Below are positions 6,897 through 15,076 of a stretch of DNA of 64,000 bases, piece after piece. The DNA is from Flammeovirgaceae bacterium UBA7330. Its GTDB lineage: Bacteria > Bacteroidota > Bacteroidia > Cytophagales > Cyclobacteriaceae. The translations under genes were made by a program, and so were the position numbers. Where the stretch lies: positions 1 to 64,000 of the forward strand of contig DKPQ01000001.1 in NCBI GenBank assembly GCA_002471275.1, read 5' to 3'. Each line of letters starts with the position of its first letter. The stretch's first letter is position 1. Under the pieces are notes generated by a model. The model was not told where the DNA came from, did not search any database, and was given only the letters and a program-made list of their open reading frames with translations.

Positions 6897-7325
6897 TTAT
6901 GGCATTTCCAGCGAGAGTGTCCTGGATTTTTTGGGAGCTTCATCCTCATCCTTTTTGATGAATTCCACAATGGGATTGGCAATGATAATTTTCATGGCTT
7001 CTTCGGTGGTGAAACCCATTTCGATGAGTGAAGCATAATACTTGCGGTTTATTCTTGCCACCCTTGCCAGAATATCAGATTTTTCCAGGGCATTAAGTTT
7101 TTTCTCAACTTCAGCCAGGTTGTCCGGATCATCCAAAGAACCGAACTCCGCCTCTATGCCACTGAGTAGTTTTCCCAGTGATGATCTGGTAGTGTCTTCC
7201 AGTGGCCTGGTATATCTTTCAGGGGCAGTACCATCCAGGGTAATTACCGTACGGGCCGTTTGCGCATTCACAAGGGTAGTGAAAGCCAAAAACAGAAGCA
7301 AAAGAAGGTAACCGGCGTATTTCAT
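6897..7325 (-). CDS. Small secreted protein of unknown function
   Basis: A 142-residue protein starting at an ATG directly before a classic signal peptide (MKYAGYLLLLLFLAF, cleavage after NAQ). An in-frame ATG 33 bases further up would place charged residues before the signal, so I prefer the inner start. The mature part is charged and predicted mostly helical, with a heptad-like region (about 65-85). The end is basic (PKKSRTLSLEMP). No family recognised. It follows the aspartic protease gene on the same strand after 62 bp and may be cotranscribed with it. Confidence 0.6.
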   Translation of the reverse strand: MKYAGYLLLLLFLAFTTLVNAQTARTVITLDGTAPERYTRPLEDTTRSSLGKLLSGIEAEFGSLDDPDNLAEVEKKLNALEKSDILARVARINRKYYASLIEMGFTTEEAMKIIIANPIVEFIKKDEDEAPKKSRTLSLEMP

Positions 7326-7387
7326 GTGATTTGTCCCAATAAGCCTCATCTTATCCAAATGTAGTGAATATTTAACCCATTCATGGG

Positions 7388-8554
7388 CTATTCCAGTAAG
7401 GATTTTAATTTAATAGAGACCAATTTCTCTTGCCCGTTATCCTTCAACACCAGCTTGACTGTTTGGCCTTCCTGTCGGAGCATTTCTTTGATGTCGGGTA
7501 ATGCCAGCTCTGCTGCCGGAGTGTTATTGATAGAAACCAGTTCGTCGTTTAACTTGATGCCTGCTTCATCGGCCGGACTATCTTCAAATACCTGGTGAAC
7601 GAGAAGTTTCTCTTTGTCTGGCGATAGCTGGAGGTCAATGCCGCTGCAGTTTACCGCAAGCTTTTTCCCGTAATTCGAGTTCTTTTCAAAATACAACATC
7701 TTACCGGGGATGTCGAAAGTGATGTTGTACATGCTCAGTACCTGGTTTCCAAGGATTCCTGCTACGTTTTCACTGGCCTGGATCCCGCTCCTGGCAGTGC
7801 TGATCCCGATTGGCAGGTCTTCGATTGTTTGTTTGCCGAAAGAAGCGGATAATACATGTCCTTCATAGTGCAGGTTTTCTTCTTTGCTGATTCCCTTTAC
7901 AGGGTAAGAATAGTGTTTGCCTGTTTTATGTATCACATCATATTTTTTGGCGTAGGGCGAATTGAAGTCAAGTGTGGTGCCCGCACCGGTAATTACGTAA
8001 AAGTTGGCAGTATGGGCTTCATTGTTGTTCAATACCACGGAGCCTTTAATTACCGGAATGGAGGTGTTTAAAACAAATGGGATAGCATCTCCGTTTTTTG
8101 GTCCTTTGCCATGATCATAAATGTCCATGGTCTGATCTTCATAGTTTAAGCGGACGGTATGATGGTGCAACAGGTCATATCCCACGATCCCGTCAATATT
8201 CCTGCCCATGCTGATCTCCAGGTGGTCCAGGTCCGTGGAATAAATCTTGATGTTTTTTTCCATGGGGAAGTGGTTAATATCCAGCTTGTTGTGTTTTATC
8301 AGCTCGAGAACGGCCGCTGGTTCATTCATTTGAATCTTTTTCCCCGACAGTCCCAGTTCTCTTGAAATATCCTCATCAATGACAGTAAAGCCTGATCCTG
8401 AATCAAAGATGAAGTCAAGGGGCCTGGAATCATCCACACTGGCTTTGATGATGATATGGTCACCATATAGCTCAAAAGGAATGGTAGTAATCGGTTTCTG
8501 GGCCTGACCAGCCAGGATAATTACCGAAAAAAGGAGGGTTAATAAAGTTTTCAT
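7388..8554 (-). CDS. Secreted retropepsin-like aspartic protease with PDZ domain
   Basis: A 388-residue exported protein, started at the ATG giving the signal MKTLLTLLFSVIILAGQA; a more upstream ATG adds ten unlikely residues. The aspartic protease core has the active-site motif FIFDSGSG, a D-S-G variant of D-T/S-G, and a second half beginning around VITGAGTTLDF where the second Asp is not obvious. The last 90 residues form a PDZ domain (VFEDSPADEAGIKLNDELVSIN pattern). This clan AA plus PDZ architecture is common in Bacteroidota periplasmic proteins. The missing second D-T-G suggests it works as a dimer or has altered activity. Confidence 0.82.
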   Translation of the reverse strand: MKTLLTLLFSVIILAGQAQKPITTIPFELYGDHIIIKASVDDSRPLDFIFDSGSGFTVIDEDISRELGLSGKKIQMNEPAAVLELIKHNKLDINHFPMEKNIKIYSTDLDHLEISMGRNIDGIVGYDLLHHHTVRLNYEDQTMDIYDHGKGPKNGDAIPFVLNTSIPVIKGSVVLNNNEAHTANFYVITGAGTTLDFNSPYAKKYDVIHKTGKHYSYPVKGISKEENLHYEGHVLSASFGKQTIEDLPIGISTARSGIQASENVAGILGNQVLSMYNITFDIPGKMLYFEKNSNYGKKLAVNCSGIDLQLSPDKEKLLVHQVFEDSPADEAGIKLNDELVSINNTPAAELALPDIKEMLRQEGQTVKLVLKDNGQEKLVSIKLKSLLE

Positions 8555-8711
8555 TTGATTTATGCAGACGGTTAGTTCATTCAAATTATGAATTCCTGAG
8601 CAGAAAAGGAAGTTTTACCTCCTGATTCTCAATTGATTAATGCATCAACAATTATGCCAGTAAACGTGATGGAGCCTCTGATTACCAAAAAACTATTCAC
8701 ACCCTATTATG

Positions 8712-8719
8712 TAAATTTG
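8712..8719 (+). promoter_or_regulatory. -7 promoter element for icmF
   Basis: TAAATTTG is a full match to TAnnTTTG, 23 bases before the icmF ATG. A convincing -33 TTTG is absent at 19-21 bp upstream. Confidence 0.45.
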
Positions 8720-8742
8720 CGTTGTTTCCTTAAGAAAATTTT

Positions 8743-11700
8743 ATGTCTAATACAGCCCCTTCCTATCAACCCAAAAACCACGTAAGGATCGTCACGGCAG
8801 CATCGCTGTTTGACGGGCATGATGCAGCTATCAACATTATGCGTAGAATTATGCAGGCTTCCGGATGTGAGGTGATACACCTGGGTCATAACAGGTCAGT
8901 GAAAGAAATTGTCGATTGCGCCATCCAGGAAGACGTCAACGCCATAGCGATCACTTCCTATCAGGGCGGACACATCGAGTTTTTTAAATACATGTATGAT
9001 CTTTTGCATGAGCGGGGAGCAGACCATATCAAGATCTATGGAGGTGGTGGAGGGACCATACTACCGGAAGAAATCAAAGAATTGCACGAATATGGCATAG
9101 CCAGGATCTATTCACCAGACGATGGCCGTAAGATGGGCTTACAGGGCATGATCAATGACCTGATCAAAGGCGTAGATTTTTCCCTGGGAGAGCAGCTAAA
9201 TGGTTATGACCCTTCTGTTACTGTTCAGGACAAGAAACAGATTGCTCATCTCATCTCATCGATGGAAAATTTTCCGGAGCAGAATCAGGCTTTTTCTGAG
9301 AATATCAGGGGAAAAGGAAAGGCTCCGGTGCTGGGGATTACCGGTACGGGTGGTGCAGGCAAATCTTCTCTCGTGGATGAGTTGGTAAGACGTTATTTGG
9401 AGGATTTTGATAACAAGACCATCGCGGTGATCTCAGTAGATCCTTCCAAAAGAAAATCAGGAGGTGCGCTGCTGGGAGACCGGATAAGGATGAACAGTAT
9501 CTTCAACGATCGGGTCTATATGCGGTCGCTGGCAACCAGGCAGTCCAACCTGGCTTTATCCAAATATGTGAAGGAGGCAGTAGACATCGTGAAAGCGGCT
9601 GGCTATGACCTGATAATCCTGGAGACTTCCGGTATCGGTCAGTCGGATACTGAGATTGCAGACCACTCTGATGTCTCTTTGTACGTGATGACACCGGAAT
9701 ATGGAGCTGCCAGTCAGCTGGAGAAAATAGACATGCTCGACTTTGCTGATATCATTGCCCTCAATAAGTTTGATAAGCGTGGTGCTCAGGATGCCCTTAG
9801 GGATATTAAAAAGCAATACGTTCGAAATCATCAGCTCTGGGATACCCCGGAGGATAAAATACCCGTTTACGGTACAATAGCTTCTCAGTTTAATGACCCG
9901 GGGATGAACAAGCTTTATCATCAACTGATGAGCATGCTCACTGAAAAATCCGGACACGACTTCCTTACTTCGGCACACCTGGAAGACCTCCAATCCGAAA
10001 AGATCTTCATCATTCCTCCCGGTAGAACAAGATATTTGTCTGAAATCACAGACACCATTCGCGAGTATAACAGGCAGGTTGAGCAGCAAAAGGAAGTTGC
10101 CAAACAACTTCAGAGCCTCCGGGAAACGCGCAAACTTTTACAAAAAGAAAGCAGGGCTGTTGAGGAGATAGCCGGCATTGAAGAGTCGATTGCTCAAAAA
10201 CTTACTCCTGAGCATCAAGCGTTGATAGACACCTGGGAGGAGACTAAGGCAAAATATTCGGGAAGCAGCTATACCTATGAGGTACGGGGCAAGGCCTTTA
10301 CGGTAAAGACCTCCTCAGAAACCTTGTCGGGCACACAGGTACAAAGGATCGCTTTACCCAGGTTTGAGGGATGGGGAGACATCCTGAGGTGGCAGCTTCA
10401 GGAAAATGTTCCCGGTGCATTCCCGTTTACAGCGGGCGTGTTTCCTTTTAAAAGAGAATCCGAGGATCCTACCCGAATGTTTGCCGGAGAAGGGGGACCG
10501 GAAAGGACAAATAAGCGTTTTCATTATTTGTCAGAAGGACTGCCCGCTGCCAGGCTATCCACGGCTTTTGATTCTGTCACCCTCTACGGAGAAGATCCGG
10601 ACCAAAGGCCGGATATCTATGGCAAGATCGGTAATTCGGGGGTCAGTGTTTGTTGCCTGGACGACGCCAAGAAACTTTATTCCGGGTTCAATCTCTGCGA
10701 TCCCTCCACATCTGTCTCTATGACCATCAATGGGCCGGCGGCCACCATCGCTGCTTTCTTTATGAATGCTGCCATTGATCAGCAGTGTGAGCTGTATATC
10801 AAGGAAGAAGGCCTTGAGAAAGAGGTGAAGAAAAAGATAAAAGCGCTCCTGGGAGGTAAGAAAAGACCTGAGTATCAAGGGGAGTTACCCAAAGGACACA
10901 ATGGTTTGGGGTTGATGTTGCTGGGAGTAACAGGAGACCAGGTATTGCCCAAAGAAGTTTATGATGAGATCAAAGCGAGGGCCCTTTCATCCGTCCGGGG
11001 TACTGTGCAGGCAGACATACTCAAGGAGGATCAGGCACAGAATACCTGCATCTTTAGCACGGAGTTTTCACTGAAACTGATGGGTGATGTACAACAGTAC
11101 TTTATCGATTATCAGGTGAAGAATTTCTATTCTGTCTCCATTTCAGGGTATCACATCGCAGAAGCAGGCGCCAACCCGATCACCCAGCTGGCCTTCACAC
11201 TTTCGAATGGTTTCACCTACGTGGAGTACTATCTTTCCAGGGGGATGCACATCGATGATTTTGCACCCAATTTATCTTTTTTCTTCTCCAATGGAGTGGA
11301 TGCAGAGTATGCCGTGATCGGTCGCGTAGCCAGAAGGATTTGGGCCAAGGCGATCAAGCTTAAATATGGTGGTAACGAGCGCTCGCAAAAGCTGAAATAT
11401 CATATTCAAACCTCAGGGCGGTCTTTACATGCCCAGGAAATTGATTTCAATGACATTCGCACCACACTTCAGGCTTTATATGCCATCTATGATAACTGTA
11501 ATTCACTGCATACCAATGCCTTCGATGAGGCGATCACCACTCCCACTGAAGATTCGGTGAGGCGGGCCATGGCCATTCAGATGATCATCAACAAAGAGCT
11601 TGGAATGGCCAAAAATGAAAACCCTATGCAGGGATCGTTCATTATTGAGGAGCTTACAGATCTGGTGGAGGAGGCCGTGATGGCTGAGTTTGACAGGATT

Positions 11701-12096
11701 ACAGAGCGTGGGGGTGTCCTTGGAGCCATGGAATCCATGTATCAAAGAGGAAAGATCCAGGAGGAAAGCATGGCCTATGAGCATAAAAAACACTCAGGAG
11801 AGCTGCCAATCATCGGAGTGAATACTTTCCTATCATCAAAGGGCTCTATGACAGTGATCCCGGGCGAGGTGATACGCGCGACAAAAGAAGAGAAGGAACA
11901 GCAGATCGATAATCTGGACAACCTTAAGCGAGGGAATAGCCGGGAGTCTGAGGCATTACTGGAAGGACTCAAGGAAGTTGCGCTGGAAAATGGTAATCTT
12001 TTTGAGGAGTTGATGGAGGCCACAAAAAAATGTTCGCTGGGTCAGATCACACATGCCATGTTTGAGGTGGGCGGACAATATCGAAGAAATGTTTAA
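8743..12096 (+). CDS. icmF: Fused isobutyryl-CoA mutase (IcmF)
   Basis: A 1117-residue three-part enzyme, the normal IcmF length. Residues 14-150 are the adenosylcobalamin-binding domain with the DGHDAA loop (H26 the lower cobalt ligand). Residues 190-420 are the MeaB/MeaI-like G-protein chaperone: P-loop GTGGAGKSS around 201-209, SVDPSKRKSGGALLGDR, and base motif NKFDKRG near 341. A charged linker (about 440-500) joins the mutase barrel (about 540-1110), which has RFHYLSEG and the YHIAEAGA motif. The enzyme interconverts isobutyryl-CoA and n-butyryl-CoA (and related branched acyl-CoAs) by a radical mechanism, with GTPase-assisted cofactor loading. No cobalamin riboswitch or B12 genes are seen nearby. 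Confidence 0.95.
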   Translation: MSNTAPSYQPKNHVRIVTAASLFDGHDAAINIMRRIMQASGCEVIHLGHNRSVKEIVDCAIQEDVNAIAITSYQGGHIEFFKYMYDLLHERGADHIKIYGGGGGTILPEEIKELHEYGIARIYSPDDGRKMGLQGMINDLIKGVDFSLGEQLNGYDPSVTVQDKKQIAHLISSMENFPEQNQAFSENIRGKGKAPVLGITGTGGAGKSSLVDELVRRYLEDFDNKTIAVISVDPSKRKSGGALLGDRIRMNSIFNDRVYMRSLATRQSNLALSKYVKEAVDIVKAAGYDLIILETSGIGQSDTEIADHSDVSLYVMTPEYGAASQLEKIDMLDFADIIALNKFDKRGAQDALRDIKKQYVRNHQLWDTPEDKIPVYGTIASQFNDPGMNKLYHQLMSMLTEKSGHDFLTSAHLEDLQSEKIFIIPPGRTRYLSEITDTIREYNRQVEQQKEVAKQLQSLRETRKLLQKESRAVEEIAGIEESIAQKLTPEHQALIDTWEETKAKYSGSSYTYEVRGKAFTVKTSSETLSGTQVQRIALPRFEGWGDILRWQLQENVPGAFPFTAGVFPFKRESEDPTRMFAGEGGPERTNKRFHYLSEGLPAARLSTAFDSVTLYGEDPDQRPDIYGKIGNSGVSVCCLDDAKKLYSGFNLCDPSTSVSMTINGPAATIAAFFMNAAIDQQCELYIKEEGLEKEVKKKIKALLGGKKRPEYQGELPKGHNGLGLMLLGVTGDQVLPKEVYDEIKARALSSVRGTVQADILKEDQAQNTCIFSTEFSLKLMGDVQQYFIDYQVKNFYSVSISGYHIAEAGANPITQLAFTLSNGFTYVEYYLSRGMHIDDFAPNLSFFFSNGVDAEYAVIGRVARRIWAKAIKLKYGGNERSQKLKYHIQTSGRSLHAQEIDFNDIRTTLQALYAIYDNCNSLHTNAFDEAITTPTEDSVRRAMAIQMIINKELGMAKNENPMQGSFIIEELTDLVEEAVMAEFDRITERGGVLGAMESMYQRGKIQEESMAYEHKKHSGELPIIGVNTFLSSKGSMTVIPGEVIRATKEEKEQQIDNLDNLKRGNSRESEALLEGLKEVALENGNLFEELMEATKKCSLGQITHAMFEVGGQYRRNV

Positions 12097-12128
12097 TTTG
12101 GTCTTTTTAAGATTTGAAATCCATAAAC

Positions 12129-12872
12129 ATGATGAAACCTATTTTAACCGTAATGCTTGCGATGCTAAGCATAGGTCTTATGGCTCAGGACAAGGAAGAT
12201 AAATTTCCTGCTTCTGCCACCGAGCTATATTTAGATGTCCCAAAAGTGACTCCGGGCAATAACAATGAACCACCTTCCGATGCCATTGTATTATTTGATG
12301 GCAGGAACCTTTCCCAGTGGAAAAAAGAGTCCAAAGATTCGCTTCCCGGATGGAAGATCGAAAATGGGGAACTAGTAGTTGTTCCAAAAAAAGGGGGTAT
12401 AGCTACGAAACAAAGTTTTGGCGATGTTCAGCTTCATATCGAATGGATGTCTCCCGTAATGAAGGGTGAGACAGGCCAGGGGTATGCCAACAGTGGAATA
12501 TTCTTCATGGGAAAATATGAGCTTCAGGTGCTGAATTCCCATGAAAATGAAACCTATTCCAATGGCCAGGCGGGATCTATCTATAAGCAATATGCACCGC
12601 TCGTAAATGCCAGCAGACCTCCGGGCACATGGCAGGAATATGATGTGATTTTCACCGCTCCCAAGTTTAGTGAAAAGGGTACTTTGGTGTCACCAGCCAG
12701 GATCACGGTATTTCACAATGGAGTGCTGATCCAAAACAATGTAAGTATTTGGGGAAACACCTCTTATAAAGGGCTTCCTAAATACACAAAGCATGCGGAG
12801 AAACTTCCATTGGCTTTGCAAGACCACACTGACCCGGTCAGATACCGAAATATCTGGATCAGAGAACTATAA
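12129..12872 (+). CDS. Secreted DUF1080 (3-keto-disaccharide hydrolase) protein
   Basis: A 247-residue exported protein with signal MMKPILTVMLAMLSIGLMAQ. The DUF1080 LamG-like beta-sandwich runs from about residue 55: LFDGRNLSQW, a WKIENGELVV segment, NSGIFFMGKYELQVLNS, and a C-terminal PVRYRNIWIREL ending typical of the family. Some members hydrolyse 3-keto-glycosides or bind sugars; others are uncharacterised. The start is the ATG pair at 12129/12132; a TTG further up is less likely. It follows icmF by 32 bp and may ride on that transcript, though the functions look unrelated. Confidence 0.85.
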   Translation: MMKPILTVMLAMLSIGLMAQDKEDKFPASATELYLDVPKVTPGNNNEPPSDAIVLFDGRNLSQWKKESKDSLPGWKIENGELVVVPKKGGIATKQSFGDVQLHIEWMSPVMKGETGQGYANSGIFFMGKYELQVLNSHENETYSNGQAGSIYKQYAPLVNASRPPGTWQEYDVIFTAPKFSEKGTLVSPARITVFHNGVLIQNNVSIWGNTSYKGLPKYTKHAEKLPLALQDHTDPVRYRNIWIREL

Positions 12873-12881
12873 AATATGAAA

Positions 12882-13940
12882 TTAGGCTGTTTGGGGAACC
12901 CGATTGTTGTAATGCTTTCGGATTTCCCAGATAGCATTGATATCCTGAATCAGTTTTTCCAGCACCTTAGGTGTAATGGACTGCTTAGGATCATCACCGA
13001 TACCTTTTGAAGGCTGGCAGTGCGTTTCCACGATCACACCGTCAGCTCCATATGCCATGGCGGCAAGGGCTGCAGAAGGGACATATTTAGCCCTACCCAC
13101 AGAGTGAGAAGGGTCAACGACCACAGGAGCCCAGGTTTTTTCTTTTAACAGCGGCGTGATAGACTCATCCGGATGATTTCTGTAAGTGTCCATTGTAGGC
13201 GCAGTACCTCGTGGACACAGCATCACATTAGGGTTTCCTCCGGCAGCGATATATTCTGCTGCGGCGATAAATTCGTTTACAGGTCCCATACCCATGCTTC
13301 GCTTGAGAAGTACGGCAATGGGTTTATCGGCAGTTAGCTCACCGATTTTCTTGAGCAAAGAGTAGTTTAAAGCGTTTCGTGCACCTACCTGAAGGATATC
13401 TACTCCGGCTTCTACAGCGATATTGAGCTGATGCTCGTCCATTACCTCAGTGTCCACAGGGATGCCTGTTTGCTCACGGGCTTCGATCAATATTTTCATG
13501 GAGCTGTCATCACCCTGAAAAGAGTAAGGCATGGTCCTGGGCTTCCAAACACCACCTCGAATGGCTGAAGCTCCGGCTTCCTTTACAGCATGGGCTGTTT
13601 CCAGAAATAATTGAGGGTTCTTGGGGTCGATGGTACAATGTCCTGCGATGACAAAAGGATCTTCACCCAACATTTTGCCTCCTACCACGATGCGGTGATT
13701 GGCCAGTTCTGAGTGAATGTCCATCAGTTTAAAAGGAGAATCGACTGCATCAAACCTATCAATGTAGTCCAACCCAAGAATACGGTTGACCATGATGGTT
13801 TCACGCTCTTCGCCCAATACGGCGTAGATTGTACGGTGATGTCCTTCTATCGGCTGAACACGACAGTTGTATTCTTCTACAATAGAAATGACTTCTTTTA
13901 GCTGCTCTGCACTTAGTTTCGACTCCTTCGGGATAATCAT
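12882..13940 (-). CDS. aroF: 3-deoxy-7-phosphoheptulonate synthase (type I-beta)
   Basis: A 352-residue DAHP synthase: phosphoenolpyruvate plus erythrose 4-phosphate give DAHP, the first step of the shikimate pathway. Residues 1-70 are the ferredoxin-like regulatory domain of the Thermotoga/AroF type. The barrel follows with FVIAGHCTID (metal-ligand Cys102; the usual AGPCS is altered), IRGGVWKPRTMPYSFQG (128-143) and VDPSHSVGRAKYVP near the end. There is no chorismate mutase domain. The gene stands alone and diverges from osmC; promoter and a 5' UTR hairpin are noted separately. Confidence 0.94.
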   Translation of the reverse strand: MIIPKESKLSAEQLKEVISIVEEYNCRVQPIEGHHRTIYAVLGEERETIMVNRILGLDYIDRFDAVDSPFKLMDIHSELANHRIVVGGKMLGEDPFVIAGHCTIDPKNPQLFLETAHAVKEAGASAIRGGVWKPRTMPYSFQGDDSSMKILIEAREQTGIPVDTEVMDEHQLNIAVEAGVDILQVGARNALNYSLLKKIGELTADKPIAVLLKRSMGMGPVNEFIAAAEYIAAGGNPNVMLCPRGTAPTMDTYRNHPDESITPLLKEKTWAPVVVDPSHSVGRAKYVPSAALAAMAYGADGVIVETHCQPSKGIGDDPKQSITPKVLEKLIQDINAIWEIRKHYNNRVPQTA

Positions 13941-13943
13941 AAC

Positions 13944-13967
13944 GCCTCAAATTATTTGAAATGAGGC
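13944..13967 (-). promoter_or_regulatory. Palindrome in the aroF 5' UTR
   Basis: GCCTCA at 13944-13949 pairs with TGAGGC at 13962-13967, and TCAAAT-T-ATTTGA forms a nested palindrome at 13947-13959. It lies between the aroF -7 element and the start codon, so it could fold in the leader or bind a dimeric regulator. Confidence 0.4.
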
Positions 13968-13968
13968 A

Positions 13969-14001
13969 CAAATGTAGGTGCATAAAATGTATAGTAACAA
14001 A
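13969..14001 (-). promoter_or_regulatory. Promoter of aroF
   Basis: On the minus strand, TTTG (14001-13998), 21 nt, then TACATTTG (13976-13969). Both elements fit the Bacteroidota -33/-7 consensus and spacing. The start codon lies 28 bases downstream. Confidence 0.6.
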
Positions 14002-14050
14002 AAAGTCGCGATAAAATTGAACGTTTCGAAGAATCAGTGTTGTTGTTGCA

Positions 14051-14058
14051 TAGATTTG
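14051..14058 (+). promoter_or_regulatory. -7 promoter element for the osmC-like gene
   Basis: TAGATTTG, full match to TAnnTTTG, 31 bases before the ATG. The -33 element is weak. Confidence 0.45.
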
Positions 14059-14089
14059 CAACCCTTCAATTGTATTAAAAATTTTGTAG

Positions 14090-14509
14090 ATGGCAACTTT
14101 GAAAATTAACCTGGCCTATAAAGATGACCGGGAGTACACAGCTGTAAATGCTTCGGGAAATGAAGTCCCAATCGATATGCACCCGAGAGAGGAAAAGCAA
14201 GCCATGTCGCCGATGGAGCTGTTGTTGTCCGGATTGATTTCCTGTGCAGCAGTGGATATTGCCTTGATGGTAAAAAAGCGCAGGAAAACGTTGGCTGATC
14301 TGAAAGGCGAAGTGGTAGGCAACAGAAGGGAAGAGGTACCCAAGAAGTTTACAGATATTCATATTCATTATACCATTACCTCACCGGATCTTACGGATCA
14401 GGAAGCAGAAAGAATTGTTTCGCTTGCAACAACCAAATATTGCTCTGTTGCAGCCACAATCAATGAAAGCACCACAATAACCCATGATTTCACCATTGTA
14501 AAACCTTGA
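14090..14509 (+). CDS. OsmC family peroxiredoxin-like protein
   Basis: A 139-residue protein of the OsmC/Ohr superfamily. The two redox cysteines are present: C52 in GLISCAAVDI and C118 in TKYCSVAATI. SPMELLLSGL matches the conserved helix before the first Cys. Members are cytoplasmic dimers that reduce organic hydroperoxides with lipoylated proteins or other thiols. Length is normal. It diverges from aroF and precedes a CBS protein gene, which has its own promoter. Confidence 0.9.
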   Translation: MATLKINLAYKDDREYTAVNASGNEVPIDMHPREEKQAMSPMELLLSGLISCAAVDIALMVKKRRKTLADLKGEVVGNRREEVPKKFTDIHIHYTITSPDLTDQEAERIVSLATTKYCSVAATINESTTITHDFTIVKP

Positions 14510-14520
14510 TTTACAGTTAA

Positions 14521-14550
14521 TTGTGAGGGTTTGAGATAAAAATAAATTTG
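14521..14550 (+). promoter_or_regulatory. Promoter of the CBS-domain gene
   Basis: TTG at 14521-14523, 19 nt, TAAATTTG at 14543-14550. The leader to the ATG at 14611 is about 55 nt. Confidence 0.5.
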
Positions 14551-14610
14551 GTTTTTACGTGGTTTATTGTTAACTTTTATTTCTCTCTAAACCCTAAAAT
14601 GTAAAAAATC

Positions 14611-15075
14611 ATGGTAATAAGCTATCAAGGACCTCATATTATCAAATCCAAAGAACCGGAGCATTACTCGATGATCGTGGCTGATTATATGGCCACCAGA
14701 TTGGTGACATTTCGTCCTGAGCAATCAATGTTTGACGCCGTAGATCTGCTGATCAAACACAGGATATCCGGTGGTCCGGTAGTCAATGATGATAATGAAT
14801 TGGTGGGTGTGCTGTCTGAGGGAGACTGCCTCAAAGAAGTGGTGAAAGGTAAGTACAACAACATGTTGATCTTGTCTGGTCAGGTGAGCGACCACATGGC
14901 TACGAATGTGATCAGCATCGCGCCGGAGACCAATATTTTTGAAGCCGCAAATATGTTTCTTACCAGAAGGTTGAGACGTTTTCCGGTTGTCAGAGGAGGT
15001 AAGCTTATCGGGCAGATCAGCCAAAAAGACATCATGAAGGCTGTGCTGAAGATGAATAGCTCCAACTGGAGGTAA
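14611..15075 (+). CDS. Two-CBS-domain protein
   Basis: A 154-residue protein made of a tandem pair of CBS motifs (about 22-82 and 92-148) and a short N-terminal extension. The patterns VADYMATRLVTF...RISGGPVVNDDNELVGVLSEGDC and VSDHMATNVISI...RRFPVVRGGKLIGQISQKDI are textbook. Such free-standing modules bind AMP, ATP or related nucleotides and regulate partners. The gene ends two bases from the converging antiporter gene, but that closeness does not show a partnership. Confidence 0.88.
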   Translation: MVISYQGPHIIKSKEPEHYSMIVADYMATRLVTFRPEQSMFDAVDLLIKHRISGGPVVNDDNELVGVLSEGDCLKEVVKGKYNNMLILSGQVSDHMATNVISIAPETNIFEAANMFLTRRLRRFPVVRGGKLIGQISQKDIMKAVLKMNSSNWR

Positions 15076-15076
15076 T

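Noticed and set aside
8585..8742. Cobalamin riboswitch before icmF
   Set aside because: The spacer is only 158 bp, AT-rich, and has no B12-box-like conserved core.
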